From positions 2,395,834-2,459,833 of the forward strand of contig CM030944.1 in NCBI GenBank assembly GCA_018136815.1: DNA of 64,000 bases, given 5' to 3'. The stretch comes from Isochrysis galbana. Lineage: Eukaryota; Haptophyta; Isochrysidales; Isochrysidaceae. Below, in pieces: positions 41,801 through 52,100 of this stretch; positions within the stretch are counted from its first letter, which is position 1, and every line of letters starts with the position of its first letter. The translations under genes and the position numbers were made by a program. Under the pieces are notes generated by a model. That model was not told the origin of the DNA. It saw only the letters and a list, made by a program, of their open reading frames with translations, and did no database searches.

Positions 41801-41931
41801 CTGCCGTCGATTTCAGTACATGCTTGGATACCATTCAAGTCGTCAATGGTCTTGATATCCGGCTCGTTACAATTCGCTCTGACTCCAACAGATACAGCAA
41901 GGATGCCAGCAAGACTGCGCACAAAGGACAT
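38860..41931 (-). CDS. Secreted LRR protein with Ser-Pro stalk; one repeat per exon (11 exons)
   Basis: Assembled by splice sites, all phase 0. Exon 1, 41,931-41,797: signal peptide MSFVRSLAGILAVSVGVRA, then TIDDLNGIQACTEIDGSL, the cap of receptor-L/Ecm33-type LRR domains. Then 69-bp exons at 41,625-41,557, 41,372-41,304, 41,199-41,131, 41,008-40,940, 40,847-40,779, 40,650-40,582, 40,476-40,408 and 40,307-40,239, and a 63-bp exon at 40,108-40,046. Each encodes one repeat of the type VTxNxALTTLSxPQLNSVGTYF. The last exon, 39,753-38,860, carries a short Cys-rich linker, about 150 residues of Ser-Pro repeats, a hydrophobic stretch (LMLITIYFVARWLIV) and a C-terminal domain with about eight Cys. 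Total about 547 residues. I infer an extracellular or wall glycoprotein. Reading through U1 instead gives a stop (TGA) at 40,031, an alternative short form of about 254 residues. Confidence 0.8.
39290..39665 (-). repeat. Tandem 84-87-bp repeats encoding the Ser-Pro stalk
   Basis: Units start near 39,332, 39,416, 39,503 and 39,590 (spacing 84, 87, 87 bp), with a partial unit before. Each encodes 28-29 residues of the PSPSLPPPTSPAPP type. Spacing is a multiple of three, so length can change without breaking the frame. Confidence 0.85.
40031..41380 (-). repeat. Tandem exon-intron array of the LRR gene
   Basis: Eight units of about 160-195 bp, each an LRR exon plus an intron of 92-130 bp. Exons and their splice borders (CCGCAG|GTGAC... 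and ..TTTTAT|GTGCGC) are clearly similar between units, and intron starts (GTGCGC or GTAAGC) are shared. This is expansion by duplication of exon-intron units. Confidence 0.85.
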
Positions 41932-43738
41932 CGTCGCTGGGAGTCGCGAGGAGACCCCCCTTCCACAGGAGAGAGATGGGAGAGACGGGGGAAGGGGGGG
42001 GAGGCGGGGGGGCCTTGGAGGCGTGGGACCGAGGTGGATGTGTGGTGGAGAATCAGTCTTTAGGGTAGCGAAGAGGGCCTCTATCTCTGTCCCAGCCTCA
42101 AGATTCACTCCCTCTCCCACTCATTCATTGTCTTTCTCTCTCTCACAGCTATAGAGAGGTGCTGCCGTCCGCTGCCTAGGCCGCCCGCCGATGTTGTGCA
42201 ATCTCCAGCTGCCGAGATGAAGTCCTTGGATGGTGAGGGCCTACCGTGGGCGTCACGCCGTACTACTTCTACTGGAATCTCCAACCGCCGGGGGAGGGGG
42301 CCAACTACGGAGGTCAAGGCTGCCACGGCGTCACAGGGCGGAGAGGGTGGGGTGGCGAGTGGCGACTTGCTACTTGTGCCACCCCTCATTTCTCAATTCA
42401 GGGGTCACCTTCTCCATTGAAAAAAAAAAAGATCTGAAGATTCAGGGCTCAACACCTATTGCTGGTCAGCGCATACTATTGCCGCTGCTCTTCAGCCAAC
42501 GCCCTTACTTCCCTTCCCTCCGCCCCCTCGCCTTCCCCCCCTCTTTCCTTTGTCTTCGGTGTCGGGGATGTGGCCCTGGTGCGCTACCAAGGGCCCGGTT
42601 TTGGGTGCGAGATCCGGGCAGGCCTATTGTTTTGCGTTGTATGTGGTAGGTCGATGAGAGGGGAGGAGGGGACCCGGGGGAGGTGGCCCGGGGGGAGGGG
42701 AGAGACCCCAAGACCTATCGATTGTTTACGTTAATGTTTTTGCAATATACGGTAATATTTTCCCCGGTCCCAGGGGTGCCCCCGTGGTTCCCGACCGCCT
42801 CTGCGTCCAGAGTCCCCCCGCGGAAAGAGTGAACGCACGGCGTGCACCTTCCTGGAAGTTGCTATGCGCACGCACGGCGCCCCGCGGGGGGGGGAGTCGA
42901 TGTGGGGGGAAGTCGATGCGCATACGCACGGCGTGCACAATGATTGCAAGTTGCGTAAACGAAACATCTCGTATACGGCGACTTTACGTTAATGTGGGCC
43001 TTAGAGGAAAAAGTTTCTATGCACATCTCGTATACGGCGATTAGCTTTGTTTTGTACCACTGTTGTCTATGTACACGCACGTCAACCAAGACGAACATCC
43101 GCGAGGAGCACGTCCAATTGTCACTGCCGCCGTACTGGTATTCTCAAAGACTGAAGACTACGGCGGGCCGCGCCTTGGCTTAGACTAGCCTGATGCTCAA
43201 GACCAGCTCACAGTGATTCAATTCCACGCCCAATATTCATGTACTCGCAAGCTCAGCTGGAAGTCACGACGAGAAAGTACCTCAGGACGGCATCGGTCGG
43301 GTAGTTAAGACTGCGTGTACCTTGACCTTGAAAGGTAGTAGCTACTCAAGGTGTAGGAAAACTTACCCATCGTGGCATAGACGAGGCGGTGAAAAGGTAC
43401 CATCGCGATGGAAGAAGTCCAGGCAGCAGCCGGCAAAGGCAAAAGCTCGGGGCCGGACTCTCTCTGAGGCGCGTCATATCGTAAGTCCTGGGGTACCACC
43501 TTGGGACGGGGGAAGTAGTATAGCACCCCGCTGGGGGTTGGGGGTACGCGGGCCATCGGTGTTGTCGATCACGAGATGTCCCTCCGCTGGCACGGTAGTG
43601 GTTAGGGGGGTGGCCTGACAAATTGGGATGGCCCATAGGGCCTGAGGGCAATGAGGAAGGAGCGAGGCCGGCGGTAGGCGCGGCGAGGGAGACGACTTCA
43701 GGTAGTGTTCCATCAAGTATGGGGCAGAAAAGAAGTCG
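41932..43738. other. Spacer with local duplications
   Basis: (C/T)-rich near 42,105-42,145, a poly-A (42,420-42,431), and a duplicated ACATCTCGTATACGGCGA at about 42,963 and 43,023. GCACGGCGTGCAC occurs at about 42,835 and 42,927, and TTTACGTTAATGT at about 42,726 and 42,984. No convincing gene on either strand. Confidence 0.45.
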
Positions 43739-43980
43739 GTGTGTCACCTACGGGGAATTCCCCACATTATTAAAATAGACTTTACCAATAGTTTCGGTAT
43801 ATCAGGTAAACTGATAACGTTATGTGCGAAAACGCTAAGCGGACACAAAACACCAGTTCACACTACAGACGTCCCTTTCTCCAAACACCTGAGCATAGAC
43901 ACTGTGGCCTATTTCCGTGACATAATCCTTGGTACCCAGCAAGCAGCATTTGCATGCACGCTAGTTCATCACGGTCGGTA
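43739..43980 (+). other. Open frame of unknown nature
   Basis: A plus-strand frame of 85 codons (IIKIDFTNSFGISGKLITL) converges on the Fanzor remnant. No family recognised; it may be chance. Confidence 0.2.
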
Positions 43981-44400
43981 TCAAGCTGTTTTTTGAAGAA
44001 AAGTAGACATCACGTGACATGGTCCTTCGTGCTCGGCTGCTTTATGGCACCGAGGGCGACGTGGAGCATCATTGGGTGCGACCTGAAAGATCGCTGCAGC
44101 GTCCTGCAGTTTGGATTCCCCACATGGGCACATCGAAGAAGTGTTGTACTCGTCGAGCACAATCGTCAATCCTCGAGACGCAAGTGCGCGCACAAACTTC
44201 TTTTTGGGGAAAGTGTCCCCAAATGACCCATCTCCTATCAGCACGATAGTTGTATTCTTCTCGTCATTCGGGGTGTACTTTTCAGCATGGGGCTCACCCT
44301 TCTTCCTCTTCTTGATCCCCCAGACGCGGTCTGCTATGCGATCCAGTGCGCTCATCGCCTTCCGGGACTCACACCATCTATCCATGGAGCGCTGAGGATG
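43981..44400 (-). pseudogene. Fanzor/TnpB-like nuclease, C-terminal half
   Basis: The reading starts after a splice-like CATCCTCAG at 44,393 and runs RSMDRWCESRKAMSALDRIADRVWG...TTIVLIGDGSFG..FPKKKFVRALASRG, then LDEYNTSSMCPCGESKL and RPRCHKA. The DEYNTSS-CPCG...C segment is the TnpB/Fanzor zinc ribbon next to the third RuvC acidic position. The N-terminal half lies 0.65 kb upstream. Fanzors are eukaryotic relatives of TnpB that cut DNA guided by an RNA. No intact gene is present here. Confidence 0.6.
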
Positions 44401-44413
44401 TAAGAGATGAGAG

Positions 44414-44821
44414 GTGAAGGTGGAAAAGCCTCCAAGCAGATGGAAGAGCCGCTTCAGCTTTGCGGACGCCGATGTCTTGCGCACGCTCGCCAAAGCCCCG
44501 CTCCCACGCCTCTCGCGCATCGAGTGGAGTATCTTCGATGTCTCCTCCAACCTCTCCACCGTGCGTCTCTCGAATGCGGATCTCGACGACGAATCCCTCG
44601 ACATGATCTGTCGCGTGCTCGAGGCGGGAACATCCCACAGGACCGAGAGGCTTCTGCTCAACCGCAATCGGATCGGCCCCGCGGGCGTGCGACGCCTCTG
44701 CGAGCTGGCGCGGAGCTCTCGGCTCTCGTCGGTGGACCTCTCGTGCAACCCGATTGGCGCGGAGAGCCAGCCCATGCTCTCACAGTTGAGGAAGCTCAAG
44801 GTCGAGGTCACAGTGATGTGA
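44414..44821 (+). CDS. LRR protein fragment (RanGAP/NLR-type repeats)
   Basis: 135 codons on the plus strand from ATG 44,414 to TGA 44,819. Repeats read VRLSNADLDDESLDMICRVL, ERLLLNRNRIGPAGVRRLC and SSVDLSCNPIGAES, the 28-29-residue ribonuclease-inhibitor-like pattern. Only three repeats are present, and a splice-acceptor-like CCAAGCAG lies at about 44,439, so it may be the last exon of a displaced gene. It lies exactly between the two halves of the Fanzor-like gene on the opposite strand. Confidence 0.5.
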   Translation: MKVEKPPSRWKSRFSFADADVLRTLAKAPLPRLSRIEWSIFDVSSNLSTVRLSNADLDDESLDMICRVLEAGTSHRTERLLLNRNRIGPAGVRRLCELARSSRLSSVDLSCNPIGAESQPMLSQLRKLKVEVTVM

Positions 44822-45039
44822 GGATCGTCGCATGGCAAAGGGAGGGGGGAAGGGGTTGGGGATGTTTTTTAAAGAGGATTGTATGCAAATGCTTCGCCCT
44901 TGAGCGGGAGTCCACCCACCCCCCTCGCTCCCCCCCCCTTCTCTCCCCCCCCCCCCCCCCGGATGGGGGGGGGAGTTTGGGGATGTGGCAGTGAGGGGGT
45001 ATAATTTCCCCCACATTTGGGAGTTGCATCGGGACTTTC

Positions 45040-45660
45040 GAAGGCCCGTTCCTTCACTATTGGACGTCTTCTTCCTGCACATACGCAGTTCCTCAACAAG
45101 TACGTCATACGGTCGATTCCTTTGTCGAGCACCGGCGACCCTAGCTTCCCAGCGCTTGGCGCCTGCGTAGTCCGCCCAGTCTTTGGAGGAAATGTCCCAA
45201 AAGACGGATTTGGGCTCACTTGCAGCGAGCTCCGCAAGCTGCGCTGCGTCAGCGCATCGCGACAAAGGAGCTGAAGCAATCTGTAGCTTCTTCTTGATAC
45301 CTGGGTCGATGGCTATGAGCTTGACATCTGCATCTACTTTACAACTGATATCATGCCGCCATTGGTGATCTCGATAAACTCCACGGTCTGATATCCATTG
45401 TATTATAGACGTGCTGTAACGAAACTTTTTGACATGGAGCATCCACTCAGGTTTCAGAGGGTATATCGATTTTATTATAAACGGGGGTGGGGACAGTCGA
45501 TGGCTCAAACAAGTCTGTCCCATATTCGATGGAACGCGGCCTTCGGAGACGCTGACGGGCTGAAGCCCGTCAACAGAGGAAGGCGGGTAGGCCCCAACAC
45601 GATGTCGCATCCGCGATCGACCTTTTTGTTTTAGAATCGTCTGCGTCCGCCGATCGTTTC
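45040..45660 (-). pseudogene. Fanzor/TnpB-like nuclease, middle part with RuvC-I motif
   Basis: The frame reads DVKLIAIDPGIKKKLQIA (Asp near 45,307), the first RuvC motif, and WADYAGAKRWEARVAGARQR...YDVLVEELRMCRKKTSN, typical of the region after RuvC-I in Fanzors. After about 45,045 the frame becomes Gly/Pro-rich junk up to the LRR fragment. The part N-terminal to FIIKSIYPLKPEW is not recognisable. With the C-terminal half at 43,981-44,400, it was once one nuclease gene, now interrupted. Confidence 0.6.
45605..45660 (-). repeat. Interspersed repeat family C, copy 2
   Basis: ATCCGCGATCGACCTTTTTG at 45,609 and following matches 36,823-36,870 (copy 1) and 56,590-56,640 (copy 3). Copy 1 abuts the LINE remnant, so family C may be part of the LINE. 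Confidence 0.6.
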
Positions 45661-45952
45661 CCTTCCGTATCGTCGCATATCGAGCCAGTGGTCATGCTCG
45701 ATCCGTCACACGAGGAACCCAATGGCAATGGGGAAGGCCGGGAGGCCGGGCCCCCACACAGGTACAGTCGATCCCGAAGACACCGGAGACTAACCCACGA
45801 GGCCTACCCCTCCCCTCCCCCTAACGCAAGGCCCACAGTAGTGTACATGGGCCGACCCCCCAAAACCGAAGAAAAAGGAACGAGGGGGGAAGCGGAAGGG
45901 GGAGCAGTGGTGGAGGGTATAGGCGATGGGCGGAGCGATCGTGTGTGAATGC

Positions 45953-45987
45953 GAGTCACTAGTAGCATAGCGGACACCTTCAAGAAT
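45953..45987 (-). repeat. 35-bp repeat shared with 59,909-59,943
   Basis: The reverse complement ATTCTTGAAGGTGTCCGCTA.. GCTACTAGTGACTC matches 59,909-59,943 with one difference. In both places A-rich sequence precedes it. The spacer 45,661-46,117 otherwise holds nothing recognised. Confidence 0.75.
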
Positions 45988-46117
45988 TTTTTTTTCACTC
46001 TCACTATTACCGGTCTCGGGACTATTTGGCATATATCCGCGTCTTGATCGTGACCTTCTAGCTAGATGCCCGGGATGGACATCACGCATGCAACAACAGT
46101 TATCGCAAACACTAGCA

Positions 46118-49100
46118 TTAGACGCGCACGCGGGGTGTCCCATTCGAGGGAACACGCGCCCCCGAGGCTACACCACGGCTTGCGACATCACTGGCAACGC
46201 GTCGTGCAACGGAAGTTGCAACATGACGTATATGCTTTCCTGAAGCATATTGAAGTCTTGTGTCCGAGGCACTTGAGTCATTCAACCCCGACCTGCTTTT
46301 CAAGCTTGGTGTGCCGCTTCTTGGCATTCCGGAAGTGGGTGCTGTTGTTGACGTCGTGCACCATGCAACGGAATTTTCTTTCCCTGGGGAGAAGGTTGGC
46401 GGATACGAGCCCGGCAGCAGCCAAGATGTCGTTGGAAGGAAGCTTGGACTCGCCGCAGATACTATCGCTGCACTCACATCACTGCCAGTTCGCATCATTC
46501 CCGGCGAGGAAGTCTGTGCCCTAGTCGATTCAGATACAGGAGAAAAATGCGTCATATCTTCGCATGTCTGTTGAGCTTGCCGTTCGTGTTGCAATTGAGC
46601 ATGTAGCCGGAGCGTGAGGCGAACTTGGGAGTCCAGATCCTCAGCCTCCGCTAGCCTTCGTTCTTCGCTGAGCCTGAGTGCCTCACGTAATTCGAGTACC
46701 GCCGGGGTTTCATTATTCATCGAAACCATAACGCCCAGCGCACCTGGAGTATGTGCAGCGATGTTTGAGGTCGTCCGCGTCGCCTCTACCGATTGTGGCT
46801 CCGGTCGTGGCAGAGCGCCAGGTGTATTTGAATCCATAGATGTGGGGGTTTTAGGTTCGTGGATTCGACGAAGAGCTTCCAGCTCAGCTTGGAGATCCGC
46901 AATCTGACTCTGGTAGGCATGGCGCTCCATGGCAGCGAGGCCTCCACCCCTGCGAGCCTCTTTCGGGTGCTGAAGTGCAGTTGTTGCTGACTCCAACTTT
47001 GCGCTAGTTGCAGCCTCGGCAGCCTTTGAAATCGCCAACTCCTCACGCAGCGCCGTGATATCGCGTACAGAGGATGCGACGTGTTCTTGTAGAACGTGCA
47101 TCCGTTGTGCATTCTCCTCTTGTTCGCACTCTGAAGCCTTATGAGCATCGGCAGCGGTCGCGACGGTTGCTTCAGCTTTCGCATCAAGTTGCTTGCGTAG
47201 AGAGTTGATGGTCGCTGAGAGGTAGTCGCACTGCTGACGCACCGCGCGCTCGCGCTCCTCGTACCTTGATATTAAATCTTGGTCCGGATGAGATGCCGAG
47301 ATGTCGTTGACTCTCTGCTGCAAGGTGCGCCGAGCAAGTGAAGCTGCCTCTGCGGCTGCAGAGGCGCGACTCTCCGCCTCCCTCCTAGCTGCAACATCTG
47401 TGGCTGCTTTTCTTTCCGCTGTGGCTGCACGCACGTCGGCTTCAGCTCGTGCTGCTGACTCGAGGGCGAAGCGTTCCTCTGCCTGGACAAGCGCTCCTCT
47501 CATGGCGTCAGCCTCCTCAGATGCGGACGCAGCAGATGCTAGCGCGTGCGCTACTTGTTCCTCGTACACGCGAGTTGCCATTGCGATAGATTCGGCGGCA
47601 GCTTGAGAAACTTGCTGCACGTGCATCTCAGCCTTCACCTCCGATGCCGCCGCAGCTGCTATCGCTTGATCAGCACGTGCCTCCGAGGATGCGAGTTCCT
47701 CGGCCAAAAGACGCAGCTGAATCTCGTGATGGCGAACTGCCTTCGCCAGAGCCTCAGTCAAAGCACTCGCACGATCGCTTTCACGCCGACATTTTTCTTC
47801 TGCCTCTGTAGCTAATGATTCTGCATTATGTTGCACTTCCAATGCCGCACATGTCTCAGCGGAGCTCGCCACAAGAGCTGCCGTTGCCGCTTCCGCCTCC
47901 GCTGCATATGCTGCCGCCTTCTGACGAGCCTCGTCGGCCTCCACAGCTGCGGTCCGAGCAACTTCAGTCAATTCGCGTGCCGCAGTGAGAGCGTCTCGTG
48001 TCGCTGATTTTGCCGCTTCCAGAGAAGCCGTTTGCACCTCTCTCTCTCGTTCTAACTGTACGGCAAGTGCACACCTTTGTGCGCGCAGGGCAGCGGCCGT
48101 ACGCCGCCTGCGCTCGTGTTCGCGAGCAACAGAGAAAGCGGCATCGGCCTCCCGTTGCAGCACAGCTTGCTCAAGCTTGGCACTCATCGATTTGAGTTGT
48201 TCTTGCGCAGAAGCCAAGGAAGCGGCCTGCTCATCGCGCCGTACGCCATCCACCTCAGCTTGTGCGCGTTCTCGCGCCAGGATTTCTTGGGTATTGCGAT
48301 GCTCTTCGTCTGCCTCTGCGACCGTGTTACGCAATGCCATGACGTAGCAACCTTCAGTGAGTGCAACGCCGATGACATCCTGTCCCTGCGCTTCGGCTGT
48401 CGCAAGAGCTTCAGCTCGCGCAACCGAGCCCGCCGCGGCCACCATTGTTGCCGAAATCGTGTCTCCTGCGGCATCTTCGCGAAAATGTTGGGATTTGGAA
48501 AGCGAGTGCAGTACGAAAGGCGCAGCAGTTGCATCGTCGAGGACTCCTGCGAGAAGACCGCCAAACAAGGCACCCGTCGCGGAGTGATGAGCCGACGGCG
48601 CAGAATCGGGTCGCATGGAAGGACCTTCGCTGCAAGAGAAACCATTGAGCCCACCCGCTGATGGAGTGCCCGACACAGTGCCTTGACGGCCTTCGATACG
48701 TCCGGCCCCACTTTCCTGTCTCTCAAGAAAAGACTGTTTGGCAGCAATCGCACGATGTAGTGCTTTCAATGACCTGAAGTAGTGGTTCAGGCGCGCGGCA
48801 TGCCCCAATACTCCCCGAGCGGCCATCTTAGTGATCGAGCACGCACGCATCTGATAGTTCCAATCTCTCAAAGCACGCCTCATCAACAATACTGGCGTTG
48901 CGTGCGCAAAATGATTCGCAGCACAAGAAAAAATCCTGCAATTATCGCGCTGTTTTGCCGAGAACCTCCTCCACATGTCAAGCGACTTCTCAAGAAAATG
49001 TTTTGTGGCTGCTGCGCTTCCTTCCTTGGCACGTGTCCCACGGGCAGCCCGAACTCTCATTTCGCCACATATGCTCCTCCAGCGAGCAGTGCAAAATGTG

Positions 49101-52100
49101 AGCCACGCGACACGTGCTGCACTCAGTTGGCGAACATTAAGCGCCGCCGTGTTCGCGTTGCTTCCCCATTGCCGAAGTGCATTAAGGGTATGGCGATTCC
49201 TGAAGGCTATGCACAGGCGAGTTTTGGCGCGCTCGTGCATTATTTCGCGCTCCCATCTGCACACCCAGCGTAGCAACCCGCGCCGAGAGGCTCGATGGCC
49301 CCGTGCTCTTGCAGCCTTCATTTCGTTTTTTTGCAGTGACCGGCGAGAAGAAACGATGCATTTCCAAAACTCAGCGGCTCCGGCGAGTATGCGATGGCGG
49401 CGTGCAGCAGCAAAAGCATCGGCGATTGCAACAACTCTCCGACATGCCGGTGGAGCAGACGCCGGGTGAGAGCGAGACAGGAGAGTGGCAATGGGATCGC
49501 GCCGCACGCGGCGGGTTGCAAGCACGGCACGACACCAACGTCGAAGCAGATTGCGCGTGGAAGTCGTGGCGTGTGCGTGGACTGCGACACCGAATTGGCA
49601 TGATGCAGCTGCTTCATGATCCGAGTGTTGGCGCCATTTTTTCATCTTCAGCTTGATGTTCCTCAAAGAAAGGAGTGTGGTAACATCAACGGCAATGCAT
49701 GAGATGTTGGCCCGTGCATCGGCCACGCAATGCCACCTCCTCATAGCGAGATGTAGACGGCGACGATACACCGCACGCCGCGCGGCAGACGTCGCTGAGA
49801 ATATGTGCTGGCTGAGCTCGCGTGACAAATACGATATATTCTGCCAGGTTGCGAGGGTGGAGATTACTCGCCGGTCTCGCACCTGATGCACGAGGCTTCG
49901 AAAACGTGCCCTATTCGTTGACATCTCTAAGCGTAAAGAAGCCCAAAGTCGAAACGCCCCGCGGGCCTCGCAGAAACGCAGACACCATGCAGCGGAGTCG
50001 CTTCGGAGGCGATCCGCACACGCATCTTCGACTGTGCGTTGCCATCTCCGCCACCTACCACGGATGCCGACGAGTCTCGCTGATGAGCCAACGCATCGAC
50101 TTCCAGCAAGAGTGATCCAATTCGCAAAAAGTCGTCGCAAAGCAACTTGATGAAGCATTTGCCGACAATGCAGCCAAGCCATCGCATACAGCTCTTGGAG
50201 TGCACGGCGATCTTTTGCTGTCACGCGCCACTTCCGCAGAGCTACGATGCACATGCGAGCCTCACAGTGGCCAACTGCAAGACGGATCATTGAATGCCCT
50301 TTGTCTTGCTCGCTCTGGGAGCAAAAGACAAGCATTGCCCGAGCCAGTGACGAATGCCGGTATACTTGATATGCCATGTGCGACAGCGATGCGCGCATGG
50401 TATACTTGCCCAGCTCGTGAAGCCCCCGGCGTAGAGATGATTTGTGGAAGCAAGTACGACTGGGCACAATCACCGTCCAATGAAGTACAGCGGCATTCCG
50501 CAAATTACACAACAGTCGCCGTGACGTCGCACGGCGGAAATGACGGATCGCCTTGAATTGTGCCGATGCGCCGTGAGCGAGTGCGTCCGTAGCAACGCGC
50601 AACGCGAAGAATGAACGTCGCAGAGCCGTACAACGCATTGTCTTTGTGGTGCATGCTTCAATCTTCTCCCGGCGGCGATGCACAGTGGCCGCGGTGCACC
50701 AAGCCGTCCACCCGCGTCGCAACGCGTACCGCTGCTTCAGGCTCGACGCGACGCTTGCTTGGTGTGCCCACTCCCTCCATTGGTTTACGATGCCCGCCAT
50801 GCGGCACATGCAGAGCCTCCGTCCAGCCTCGAGTGCGCGGCTCTCCGTATTGACTCGGCCTGCTCTAGTCTCTGCGGCATGCCGTGTCGCGACATGGAGG
50901 CGGGCAAATTGAAATTTTGTCAGGTGGTGTCGGGCTATTGCGGAACATTTATTCACTAGATAGCAAGTTCGCACCCTTTGGACCGCCCGCAGAAGCGACA
51001 TGTGCGCAAATATTGTTTTGAGTCTGGTCTCGTTCGTCTTGAGCGAGGCTGCAAGCAGCGTGCGTTGCCTCCAACGCATCAGTGCACGCAAACATCGCCA
51101 GCGCAGAATGATCAAGTCCGATCGCTGTGTGTCTTTGCGTGAACACTCGTCGAGGAGTGTAGTGAACGCAACCTGGAGGGCTCGAAACTGCACTGATAGG
51201 CGCAAGGTGGTTTCGCTTTTGCATAGAAACGAAGCTTTGCGCGCGCCGGTCCTCCAATCGCGCAACGCTCTTGTAGCCTTTTGCGCTTGCTTCTCTGTCC
51301 TCAGTGCGTGTACTCGCCCGTTGAAATCAGAATCTCTCCGGCCTTCGGCCATGGCTGCAGCCATAGCGGCGACTCCGAGGCGACGGTGTCGATTTAGAAG
51401 AGAGTCTTTCGCCTTCATACGAAGGTTGATGGCAGTGAACCTCTGCGAGGCGCGCTTGCGCCATGCAGTGAAACATGACCTGAGGGACACGAGGGCGACT
51501 TTTGCATCGCCAGCCCGTTCGAGAGAGGCAAGATGACCAGCAACATCGGCACGTCGTTTTGTCTCCGCCGGCATTCTCGCGAGAGAGAAAAAAGCGTGTG
51601 CCGTAGCTGAATGGTGGCGAAAGCACCACGCCAGGCGTGTCCGTCGGCAACGATTCCGCCAAGATCGGACAAAGCGACGAGCCATGGATCGTAAGACTCG
51701 TTCTGCGAGAACGGCCCCCATTCGCCTCAGCGTCGCCGCCTTCTCGTCCAAAATCAACTGTGCGTTTATAGCACGCTCGGCTGCCACTCGTGCCTCTGCG
51801 GCATCTGCCGCTTCCGCTATTTTCTCAGCAGCGCTCACTTCCGCCGCCGCGGCCGCCTCAGCTACTCTTAGACGCGAAATATGCTCGTCAACAAGAGCTA
51901 TAGTACTTGCTCTAGTCGCCTCGTCTCGGAGCACATCATTCAAGAGCTGTGCTTCGTTCTCAAAATTTGCTCCCGCTTGCCCATCAACAAAGGCGCGTCG
52001 CGAGGCCGCAGCCGCGGCGGCCTCGGAATCGTCGACATGCTGGGCTGGGGCGTCGGAAGTCTTTTCCAATGTCGCCTCTTGCCGCAACGCATCACCAAGC

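Noticed and set aside
42505-43747. Several Pro/Arg/Ser-rich frames in the 42-44 kb spacer
   Set aside because: No domain, no splice context and strong local GC bias; likely accidental.
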